From: Membranipora membranacea
Taxonomy: Eukaryota > Bryozoa > Gymnolaemata > Cheilostomatida > Membraniporidae
DNA length: 64,000 bases
Reading direction: 5' to 3'
Assembly (NCBI GenBank): GCA_914767715.1
Contig: OU612072.1
Span: 22,816,001-22,880,000 of the forward strand
Made by a program: the position numbers and the translations under genes. The notes under the pieces were generated by a model. It was not told the origin of the DNA. It saw nothing but the letters and a program-made list of their open reading frames with translations, and made no database searches. Positions 1 through 9,479 of the stretch are shown piece by piece; the stretch's first letter is position 1, and every line of letters starts with the position of its first letter.

Positions 1-75
1 TACACTATGCTATCTAGGCTTATTTCATCCTTGTATGGCTGACATTAATATCACTGATTATGCTTGCTGTTTCAG

Positions 76-225
76 ATTAGGTTTATTCTGATACAGAACC
101 GAGCTGGTAAGACACGTCTTGCTAAGTGGTATATGCACTTCGACGATGAGGAGAAACAAAAACTGATTGAAGAAGTTCACTCTGTTGTCACTGTGAGAGA
201 AGCCAAATACACAAACTTTGTAGAG
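76..225 (+). CDS. AP2S1: AP-2 complex sigma subunit, exon 2 (partial gene)
   Basis: The product is the small sigma subunit of the AP-2 clathrin adaptor, which acts in endocytosis at the plasma membrane. The exon encodes 50 residues beginning [20 protein letters not shown] and ending TNFVE, nearly identical to animal AP2 sigma residues 2-51. It is flanked by a TTTCAG acceptor and a GTAACT donor, in phase 0 at both ends. As I recall it, this is also the exon boundary of the vertebrate gene, whose first coding exon supplies only the initiator Met. That exon would lie left of the window. I could not find the remaining exons (the part starting FRNF..IYRRYAGLYF in relatives) anywhere downstream on the + strand. 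They may sit in short reading frames I missed, or this may be an orphan exon copy. The family identification is secure; the completeness of the gene is not. Confidence 0.9.
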
Positions 226-664
226 GTAACTAACTCAGGTTCCTATTTAAACCTTCCATATATTATCATTGGGTTTTATTCAAGAAGTTTGTACGGAACA
301 TATCCGGTTTCAGTTTCTCACTTTCCTAAGTTTGTTTGAGTTACAGGAGCTCTACGATATTTTTTTAATCTTACCTCAGTTGGCCACCAGACAAACATTT
401 CAAGATCTATATGATATATGATTTCAGCTAAATTGGAATCAATCAGTCATCACACCTGTTATAAATAAGTGCCTGCACTCCAGTCCCCAGTTGATAATTG
501 CTCACAATTAACTCTGTTCTCACTTTCTCTCAAACTCTGAAACAATCCTACCAACACAGAAAAGCATGTTCATATTAAAGTAAGAATCAGGTTTGAATCA
601 TTCTAGAGTTCTCACTCCTTCTAGACTCCTTACTCCATGATTAAAATGTAAGGCAGAGTAGCAG

Positions 665-804
665 CCTTGACACCTTGGCTACAACTCAAGAACCCTGGCT
701 ACAGCCAGGAAACCCTGGTGATAGCCTTTGAACCAAGGCTTCAGCCAGGAAAGCCTGGCTAGAGCCTCGGAACTCAGGTTACAACCTGGTGATTCTGGCT
801 ACAG
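665..804. repeat. 20-bp degenerate tandem repeat, 7 copies
   Basis: Seven consecutive units of exactly 20 bp follow the pattern CC..G(A)A..C..GGCTACAG. Each keeps a central GGCT/GGTT and a purine-rich tail. Unit length is constant across all copies although the bases have diverged, so the array looks old. No reading frame is kept through it. Confidence 0.75.
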
Positions 805-2460
805 CCTCATCAGATATGACGTTAAGAAGCTTCTCACAAATAGTCTGTCATTTGAAAGCCAGCAAAAGTCTATTAGACTATAACATGTACTCGGTACTGG
901 TATGTGGTGTTAGGAGCGAGATCTCAAAGAGAGTTCCGGTGTCCATTTGATGCTCTTATTTGGGACATCTGACTGTTGTGGTGGTTTTGGCTAATTGGCT
1001 TTGTTGTAGATCCCTTCTAAGCCTGTTAAGTGGAGAGGGGTGAAAATGCATAGGATTTCCCTGTAACAAAAGGATTCCGAAAACAAAGTACAGATTCGAA
1101 GATTTATTTATATTCCACTGTTGAAATACCGTGGGGTATTACATAAAACAGTTGGCGAACACGGGTAAAATTGGAATTGGATTTCATAAAAATCTCTTGA
1201 CGCCATCAAAGAAAAATAATTTTCTGTGTTATAGTGTTTCCCTCAAAAAACAAATTGTCCATCATTTGACTAGAGCGTCTATATGATGATGACTGTCCTC
1301 AGGGACTAGCGTGTGGTACTGATGCCTACAGTGACTGGCTATCTTGATTAAGTGATTTCGATTTCATAGAACATATGAGGTGATCAGCACATCTTGGACC
1401 ATATGTCTTACTGCTAAAACTTACTCCTCCACAAAAGATAGAATTAAATGTTTGGATATTCTCGTCATATTTACACCATTGAAAGTTAGCCCCTGCCCCC
1501 TCCCTCCTCCCTCCACCCATTCCAGCTACAGCCCGCCAATGCTCAAATAACATGTTTTCACTTGATTGAGCGCAGTCTGATTCTTGAATTATCATTTTTA
1601 TCTTCTAGATGAAAATCCTTAGTGACAATGGACAGATCAATTTCATCTGCAAATGGACTCAGCTCTTTCTTTCATAGAGTCAACTCTAACACATTGCAGG
1701 TGTGTAATATATTACACAGGCTACCATATGAAAGCGAAACTGCTACATGCAATGAGCATGTGAAAGGTTTGGCGCCTTATGACATCATATTTACCATATG
1801 ACCAAATTCAACCAATTAGATAATTGTAAAATTTGTCAAGGTTGACATTTGCAGCACTATTCAGACTGCATTATGGCAAGGATGAGAGATTGAAAAATAT
1901 TTCCAAGGGTGGGTACTACTTACTACTTGCTACTTGCTCAATTTGTTTGACTTCACAACAAAGACTGGATTAAGTAGAAGACTTAGGTAACAACTGAGGT
2001 GAGTTAGAGTCTTAGAACATTAAATCCCTCCAGTTTCCACCCTGACTGAAAACAATTTATTTATTATCTTTTCCTATTATTTTATTCTTGTAGGCCTAGG
2101 TAGTTATATGTGTTGCTCATAATAAGTAATCCAGACAACAACAAGATCATAAGATACCACACCTCTTATACATTTATCTTGTTAGGTACACAGCCATCTC
2201 ACACACCTATTTATTTGTGTACATAGCTAGAGACGATGTTATCATTGTCTTATAATGTGTTCAATAAATAATACAGACATTGATTGTAACTTCATTAGTT
2301 TGCGTACACACTCCTATGACTCTGTATGACTTAGAGGAAAGTTTGAGCATGGAGGTCTAGGGCCCATTAATCCCAATAAAATTATATCATATATGTAGTA
2401 GTGGCTGCAGTAGGTAGGCCTTACACCTGGACAGTGCTTGCTTTCTTGCTCCAGTACATG
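805..2460. other. Non-coding stretch, no supported gene
   Basis: Short reading frames occur on both strands, but none has splice sites, a recognisable domain or a protein-like composition. The stretch is AT-rich and probably lies in the AP2S1 intron or between genes. Confidence 0.5.
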
Positions 2461-2469
2461 AGGACTTCA

Positions 2470-2555
2470 CCTGCAAGTTCACAACCAAAACTGGCAGAAT
2501 TGGCATTAGCATTTATGCCCTGGGTTCGAATTCCAGCTTGGACATTTTTTTTCAA
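2470..2555 (+). repeat. tRNA-derived SINE fragment (B box)
   Basis: A near-perfect RNA polymerase III B box (GGGTTCGAATTCC) begins near 2522. The flanking bases can form a T-arm stem (CTGGG with TCCAG). A poly-T run, a possible pol III terminator, follows. The D-arm and anticodon regions do not fold as a functional tRNA, so this is best read as a SINE head or a tRNA relic. Confidence 0.35.
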
Positions 2556-2927
2556 TTTTCACTAGTAAGCCTACTAGCGAAATTAAACTCTAGCTAAATT
2601 AAACTCCTATAGGGTAGCTAGTTATGACTTTTTATAACATTGTAACATAGTAACATTGTAGCATTGTCACACTCATACAGTTAGATGATATCACCCAGCA
2701 CATTCTGCAGTGTCAGTACAGACATCTGTAGGTATGATCAGTGATTATAGGGTATGAATATCTCATACACTCTTACAGTCAGCGGGTGAATAAAAACCCA
2801 AATATAGTACTGGGAGTTGTCTCCTTTGTTCTTATTGACTTGTTGTTAGGAATTAAGGAATGCCACTTGACCTTCCTAGATAGATAAGAGAGAATTGGCA
2901 AACAAGTTTGTAATGTTAAACATCATA

Positions 2928-3891
2928 GGGGAAGGCGGGGCACGTTGAGCCATGGGGCACGTTGATCCACCCCACTTTTTTCAAACACCATTTTATGTTT
3001 TGAGTTTTCTCCTCCATCAGAGGTCATGTGACCAAGGGCACCCTTTTTGAGCAGACAAAAATAAAGATAGCTACTAAGGGAAGATAATTATTTAGTGTTT
3101 CATCGTTTTTATCGTAAAAAGTAAATAATGCGCTAATCGACGGAAATTTCATCTATTCTCAACAGGGCGTCACTGAGAATTTGCAACTTTTATTATTTGA
3201 TAACATCATATTTAGTCTCAATTTCACATAATCTAAAATTATCTCTGATGGAGAGATTTTGTTAAACTTGAGTTGAAAGTGAAAAACAGGCTGTTGGGGC
3301 ACGTTGAGCCATGCCCTGCAGTATATGAATGTTATATGATGAAAGTGTATATGAAGTATATGTACACGAAAACAGAAACATTGTAATTGATGTTTCTTTA
3401 ATGAAGTTAGCAATTACTCTGAGTTCATTTTTCCCTTCACTTATCATCAAGTTTGCCGTGTGCAAGTTTTCCTCTACCGCAAATGCTTCGGAGATTTATT
3501 TTGTGTTGCGAATTATATTTTATAGTTCAATTGAGTGAAAAACTGCGCTGTTGCAATGAATTAGGTTGCTTTTCTTTATTTCTTATGCTTGCAATGAATT
3601 AAAAAGGTGTGACCAGCAAAGAGATGACCATAACAGAGTGGCTCAACGTACCCCATACAAAATGCGGACCCGGCTCAACGTGCCCCGTGCTTGGGGCACG
3701 TTGAGTCGCTTTCCAATTTCTTTTGAAACAGCAATATTTCCTTTTCTTGCTGCAGTAGGTTTCTGACCTCACTCATGTTGATGGAAGACATGAAGACCTA
3801 TTTCAGTGCCAATTTTGGTTAATCTGGCGCCATTCAACTGCATGTTACAATCAAATATGTAAAAACTGGCTCAACGTACCCCGCCTTCCCC
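2928..3891. mobile_element. MITE with TA target duplication and repeated GGGGCACGTTGAGCC motif
   Basis: The element is 964 bp. Its terminal inverted repeats of about 25 bp begin GGGGAAGGCGGGGCACGTTG at the left. The right end reads as the inverse with one change (GTACG). Both ends abut TA, as in a Tc1/mariner-type target duplication. The terminal motif recurs inside in both orientations, near 2950, 3297, 3640, 3672 and 3693; the copies at 3672 and 3693 form a hairpin. No transposase can be read, so it is non-autonomous. The superfamily is inferred only from the TA duplication. Confidence 0.75.
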
Positions 3892-4618
3892 TAGTAGTAT
3901 TAGTGATGAAGATAATATTTCTGCTTGTTTCGGGGAAGTTTATCTCCATGTAATACAAAAACTGAAATAAGAGAGCAAAGTGAAGAGGAAATAAATAACT
4001 GTTAGGAGTAAAACTTTCTATCCACAACAATCTACCTTTGCACTTTGAGAAACACTGAAGTTATCATAAAATCCTAATATGACCTACCTATTTGAGTAGG
4101 CTTACAATTAGATAACTTCCTCCTTGTATTCCATTGGAATGTATATTACAGGCAGTACTGTGCTGGCTTTATTTATAGAGTTTGGGTAGTGAGTTAAAAT
4201 TTAGTGGCTCATAGTAGGTAGTATATAACCTATAAATTAGAGGAATTAGGGACCACATCCCATCTTCCTGTTTAGATATAACCTGCCTGAATCTAGTTTA
4301 AGAGTTTCATATTTTTGTTAACATGGGCGCTACTCTGAGCTAGTTTGAGCACAGTCTAACTACATTTATGCTGTGCGTATCATTACTCGGAAATTCAGAT
4401 CTTAAAATGCTCTGCTGGACTATTTGTCATGTGTCACAGCCTCTATGTCTTTGGTGTCAGGAAAGGACAGCTAGAATAGGCTAGAAATATTATCCCATAA
4501 TCTCGCCGTCCAAAAGATATCAGCTGGTACAAATGTTGGTACCTAGTTATGATTATATTTAAAAATAACTTGCTGCATCGCGGGAGGTAGTTTTCATACA
4601 CTGATTGTGTTCTTGTAG

Positions 4619-4788
4619 AATGTCAGGAAGGTACAGAATGTAAAGCGGAAGGTAACTCTCAAGTATATAAAATTTGCTATAGATAAGAGTAACATGATAT
4701 TATCACCGGGCTCTGCTACTGTAGCTCTGGAGGAGATATTCGGACTTATCACTCTTATCACCGGTCTTATGTCTAATGAGGATCCCAG
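4619..4788 (+). CDS. Internal exon of an unidentified + strand gene
   Basis: The exon is 170 bp, preceded by a pyrimidine-containing acceptor (GTTCTTGTAG) and followed by a consensus donor (GTAAGT). It encodes 56 residues starting NVRKVQNVKRKV, with a hydrophobic stretch EIFGLITLITGL near its end, and finishes SNEDP. It starts in phase 0 and ends in phase 2. The exon at 6,715 accepts phase 2, so the two join in frame. I do not recognise the family. The phase-0 start would also accept the AP2S1 exon at 76-225, but AP2 sigma proteins do not continue with this sequence, so a separate gene is more likely. Confidence 0.5.
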
Positions 4789-5173
4789 GTAAGTGAGGAA
4801 CGGAGGCCCTAGGGGGCTTCAACACGGAATGGCAACCCTAGGGTGCCTCAACATGATAGAGTATCAACCGTAGTTTGGTTCCGTGCAGCTAAAGCTTCGA
4901 CAGTGAATTCAATGAAAAGTCAGATCATCTAGATGTGCAGCGCAAATAATGGAGCTGGAGCATAATTTATCAAGCTCTGATCTCAATTTAAAAAAACCCG
5001 GTCCGGGAGGATTGCAGGCGTCTCTATCATTCACTGGTTAATGATGTCACTTCGCACCCTGAAACTCTGTCAAACCCTCTACCTCGCCACTCCCCCACAA
5101 GCAGCCTCCTAGCAGTCAACTTTGTTTAGGTCACAATTAGAGCTGTTGTTGGTGGTTGGTAGTTGCCATAACT

Positions 5174-5287
5174 AAACCAGCAACCAGGAATAGACTAGAC
5201 ATGATAACTTTGTTACAGGAGGAGTTGTACGATTACCTCCTCCTGTAACAAAGTTATCATGTCTAGTCTATTCCTGGTTGCTGGTTT
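5174..5287. repeat. Perfect 51-bp inverted repeat with 12-nt loop
   Basis: The left arm (5174-5224) and right arm (5237-5287) are exact reverse complements over 51 bp, with no mismatch. The loop is 12 nt (5225-5236). The arms begin AAACCAGCAACCAGG. A foldback element, a very recent inversion-duplication or a long-hairpin RNA precursor could all give this. Confidence 0.9.
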
Positions 5288-5983
5288 GCTGGTTTGTGTG
5301 GTATATTTAGTTTGTTTATGCCTCATTCGCACTTGCTCTAGCTAAGTTAATTTCATCATTATTTGCATAACTATATGTATACATTCAACTTATTGACTTG
5401 CTACACCAAACAACCAAAAGTTGTGCCCTCTTTGATATTAAGAGGGCAACTCCAACATAAAGCTACAATGCATGCGTTTTTATCCTTCGGTTCATAGGGG
5501 AGCACCTGTCGATTTGAATGATTTCACAAGCGGAATAGACCAGTTAACGATGGGCTACATAGCTAACTCTGCTACAGGACAGAAGGGGAGAGCCCCCAAT
5601 TTATCTCATCCACCCTCAACCTCTGAGAGAAAATACAGATCAAGAATAGGCTCTGATTATGATAACGTCAGCAATAATTGTAAGGATAATCGATAACTTT
5701 GCACCAGGACAAGGCTAACTTGAGGAGCCTAGTCACTTAATTTTCTCTAATAAAATTGTCCATTTACTCTGTTAAACTTTGCCAGAGCTGCTTGTAGTAA
5801 TATTCCATAATTGACTGGTGATGAATGATGATGGAATGCCCCTACCAGCCATCTAGGATAAACCTCATCACTCAGGAACTATCTATTGTCAGTACTGTGA
5901 GCTAAGAAACCTCATTGCAGGTCAAACTGTCCCTGAGCAAATCACTAGAAAAAAGCACATCGCTTTCTGTAATAAAAGATTAT

Positions 5984-6370
5984 TCATTTCGTTTTCTTTT
6001 TATGAGCAGCCTCGTATGACAGTACCACCAAGTCACCTGCTGTTACACCGATGATGACTGCCTCTGATTCATGTATCCCCGTGGGGACAGAAATCTGATG
6101 AACAGAAGCTTTGCTGGCCTGCCGCCTGTCAACCAGTGGCACCAACAACATGTGAGAGAAAAGAACGGGGTATGTCTGGCCTTTCAATAAGATTTTTTTT
6201 ACCTCCAGGATTTTTTCAGAAGGGTCATATTTAGAGGCCAGTACTAAACATATAGAGGAAATCCGAAGTCCAAAGTTGATACTTTCAGTCAGTTTACATC
6301 TTTCAGTGTGATGGGAAAGTTCAAAATACCCTCCCAGTATTAATTTATAGTGATTCGAAAAAGTTACCAA
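5984..6370 (-). CDS. Hypothetical minus-strand reading frame (possible exon)
   Basis: An open stretch of about 128 codons has a varied, protein-like composition. It includes SKYDPSEKILEVKKILLKG in the middle and ends in a lysine-rich tail (AHKKKTK) before the stop. There is no ATG at its 5' end (it opens with TTG), so it would be an internal-to-terminal exon rather than a complete gene. I recognise no family. It lies on the strand opposite the exons at 4.6 and 6.7 kb, inside their intron. It could be chance. Confidence 0.25.
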   Translation of the reverse strand: MVTFSNHYKLILGGYFELSHHTERCKLTESINFGLRISSICLVLASKYDPSEKILEVKKILLKGQTYPVLFSHMLLVPLVDRRQASKASVHQISVPTGIHESEAVIIGVTAGDLVVLSYEAAHKKKTK

Positions 6371-6508
6371 ATCTAGGGTTTGCTAATTGGTTAAACAGTC
6401 CACTCCCGAGACTCAGATCGAGTTATACCCAGAGTGTATCATAGCATTAGTGGAGAAATCATTCACTTCTCAGTATACCTTGTTTAAGTAATATCACATA
6501 GCCCTCTG

Positions 6509-6510
<2 letters not shown>

Positions 6511-6548
<38 letters not shown>
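6511..6548. repeat. (TA)n microsatellite
   Basis: An almost uninterrupted run of alternating T and A, with a single CA interruption. Confidence 0.9.
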
Positions 6549-6714
6549 GCCTGCTGGTACGTGGCCCTATATCATTAGGGCGTACCAGTCTAAGGCATTG
6601 AGCTGACGGTAGCACTACTCATATCGTATGAATTGAGCGTTTCTGGTGGTGACTTTATGATCCATATACCAAGGCTTCATTGTTATCAACCAGCTAAATC
6701 TTTATTCCCTACAG

Positions 6715-6781
6715 CCGAGCAGGAAAATCAAATGCCTATCATGTTATGAGGTATGAGAGTCGCAAGCCTTTCCTATTATAA
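6715..6781 (+). CDS. Terminal exon of the unidentified + strand gene
   Basis: An acceptor (TTCCCTACAG) is followed by 67 bp that accept phase 2 from the exon ending at 4788. The exon encodes SRAGKSNAYHVMRYESRKPF, then two leucines and a TAA stop. The joined 3' part is about 78 residues and has no domain I know. The matching phase and good splice signals support pairing the two exons, but the short length leaves room for coincidence. Confidence 0.4.
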
Positions 6782-8125
6782 CACAATGTCTGCTGCCTAT
6801 GTGTTAGCTAGTGGTGGATCTAAAGGGCACAGGCTCCCCCCTCCCCCATATCTTAACGATAAATTTTCAAGAACAGAAGAAAATCATCTCAACCTGCTGT
6901 TGTCCTAGTTGATAAATGTGAAATCACCACCAACTGATACTTGTATAGTGGCGATAGCTGAACAACGTCACACATTACAATCGTTTGGCCCTACAGACCC
7001 CCTCCAGCCAAAACTCTAGATCCGCCACTTAATATGTTGATAAATGATTGATGATGATGATGATAAATTCATAAATTCAAGTTACAGTTCTTTGATCTTG
7101 TATTCTGTTGGGCCTTGCTCTAATCATGTTCTATGATTGGTTGGAGCCTTTCAATGATTATAAGTTTATTATATTATTTCCCCACCACCGCCAATGTTAC
7201 ATATTCTCGTCTGGAAGTGGATCTTGTTGAATCGAGCCGCCTAAATGCTGGCAACATTTGGTAATCAGGTTCCTTTGTTTTGTATCAATGTGAGTCTGGA
7301 TCAGGGGTTCATCTCCTTGCATATTACTCGGTGTAACCATAATGGTTTTATTGGTTTGATTGGTTTGGGATACTCTGTGGAGCAATTTGAATACTACCTC
7401 AGGGCGATCATTACGCAGTGGCCTCCATATCTTTGCGAACCATTGATAGCAGGATTGTACCTTTGATGACGTACCACTGTTCACCTTGACCTTGATAGTC
7501 TTTTAGTCTTTGTTGTTATTTACACCCAGCATGATATGCCATGTATGGTCACCGGTATGGTTGTAATATTTATCTGACCATTCCGGTGAACATCTGCGGC
7601 AAACTGGTTCAGCAGCCCAGCAAAGCTCATAGGCTGTGATATTGGTCTAATTTTGACGCTGGCCTTTGTCCAGTTTCAATAAATCACCAGTAATGCTCAT
7701 AGTTTGTTTAGTACACTTGGTGACAACTATACAGCTTATTTTATTGAATGAGGTTGAGAGCAGAACCGAACCGAACAAAGCTTGTCATGACAGGCTAGTG
7801 TTAGCCCAACCTCATGTACCCTGCCTGACATGATATATCTTCATGTGATATACTATCAGGTGATATACCACATATGGTCACTGATCTGATTGTTATAAAT
7901 ATATGAATATTTGAGTGCGGATAAATTACCCAGAACAGTCAAGCAACACTGCTAACCAGAATTCTGCTTCTCATCTTCGTTCTTAGTAACAGGAGTTGCC
8001 CTCTTTTGGAAATTTTTTTTTTTTACCAGTGAAGCCAACACAGCACTGCATACTCATAGGCGCATTATATGACTGTGCAGCCTTGACGGAAGGCATTTTA
8101 TCCAAATGATTCAATTCAGATTATG
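6782..8125. other. Intergenic stretch
   Basis: Two overlapping open frames on opposite strands lie at about 7,200-7,480. Neither has splice context or a recognisable domain. The rest is AT-rich with no supported feature. Confidence 0.45.
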
Positions 8126-8923
8126 TGAAGATAATTTGTTTGTTTTTTCAGTATTTTGTCAAGATCCAGTTAAGCTTGGAATTATTTATGATACTGTATT
8201 ACCAATCTCACCTCACCAGTTTATGTGATGAACTAGACAAGTTCAGATCGAAGATAAATTATCATAGGCAAGCCTGCTATATCAAGCTTCATGTAGGGTA
8301 ATTTGATGAAAACCAGCTCTGAGGTCTACAACCCAAAGCGAAATGTATTCATAAATATGGTCAGATGGTTTTTAGTATCTTTGTTGAAACATGCATGTGC
8401 CTAGATCAACAACAGAAAACTCTCTGCCTCAAGCTTGTTAGTTATCGGAGGTGGTCAGGGAGGAATTCTGGAGAGTTCCTATAATAATGAGTTTAGATAC
8501 TTTGGCAGAGCTCCAACAAATCCAACATTTTGAAAAAATTATTTGCGGATAAGTGAGAATTTAGGAAATCAATTTATTGGTTTCTATTGCTGACTGCGTC
8601 AAGTCCTGCAAGACTGGTGATTTTAGTTGAGGATTTTGAAAGTTAAAGTGAGTTTTAAAAATTTCTTCAAGGTTCGAGAGGACAAAGTCATCTACAGTTT
8701 ATTTATAAACGCTAATATTTGTTATAATAAGTAGTAATCTATGACAATTAAACACATTTCTAAAAAGTTATGCAGTACAAGCACAAGTCCAGTTGAAGGA
8801 TTGTCAAATGATGCATTTGGATACAAGGACTATCATGAAACAACATGGGTAATGCCTTGGTCTTATACAGAATAACAGGATACCCATTAGGTATTTTCCC
8901 TGTTACTATAAAAATGCTAAGAG

Positions 8924-8935
<12 letters not shown>

Positions 8936-8995
<60 letters not shown>
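8936..8995. repeat. (CA)n microsatellite
   Basis: About 30 uninterrupted CA units, present only in copy A. The same place in copy B (near 11,880) has only a short CACACGCATACAC remnant, so the tract expanded after the duplication or collapsed in copy B. Confidence 0.95.
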
Positions 8996-9000
<5 letters not shown>

Positions 9001-9396
9001 ATATGAAGTCTCAATTATGAACTACAGGTAAGCAGTAGAAATATTGGTAAATCAGTCAATCAAAATGCAGGATAATTAATAATGATGATAATAAAAATAA
9101 TAATAAAAATGATAAAGTTGAGAAATTCACTCAATCGGTGTGCTTGCTTGTACCTAGTATTTGCATCGCAGAGCCAAAGAGTGATTTGAAGATAGTTCCA
9201 CTGGAACTGGAAATCTTAGCCGTACGATATCATCATAAAGCTGATATTCATTTCATCTATTGGTTCGTTCATCTTCTCTGAGACGTGCAAGAAAAGCTGA
9301 GGTTAATCATCCTGATAATAGCCTCAGTGTGCTTATAGTTAGCAGGTAGCAGTTAGCAGGTAATCATCCAGTGTATTATTTAGTGGGGATCTGAAA

Positions 9397-9479
9397 TCAT
9401 CGTTGGTTGGCAGTCGGCAGCTTCTTCACATAAAATGTCAGCAGGCTGACCCGTTCATTGTTGATCAGTTCAACTCCCT
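9397..9479 (-). CDS. Caspase terminal exon, copy A
   Basis: This 83-bp exon follows a CTTTCACAG acceptor and accepts phase 1. It encodes the tail beginning EGVELINNERVSLLTFYVKK and a TGA stop, and its protein is the same as that of copy B (12,232-12,150). A possible polyadenylation signal (AATAAA on the minus strand) lies near 8,700. The exon completes the alternative C-terminus. Confidence 0.65.

Noticed and set aside
1326-1595. 89-codon minus-strand frame.
   Set aside because: Glycine/arginine stretch from a purine-rich tract; no domain or splice context.
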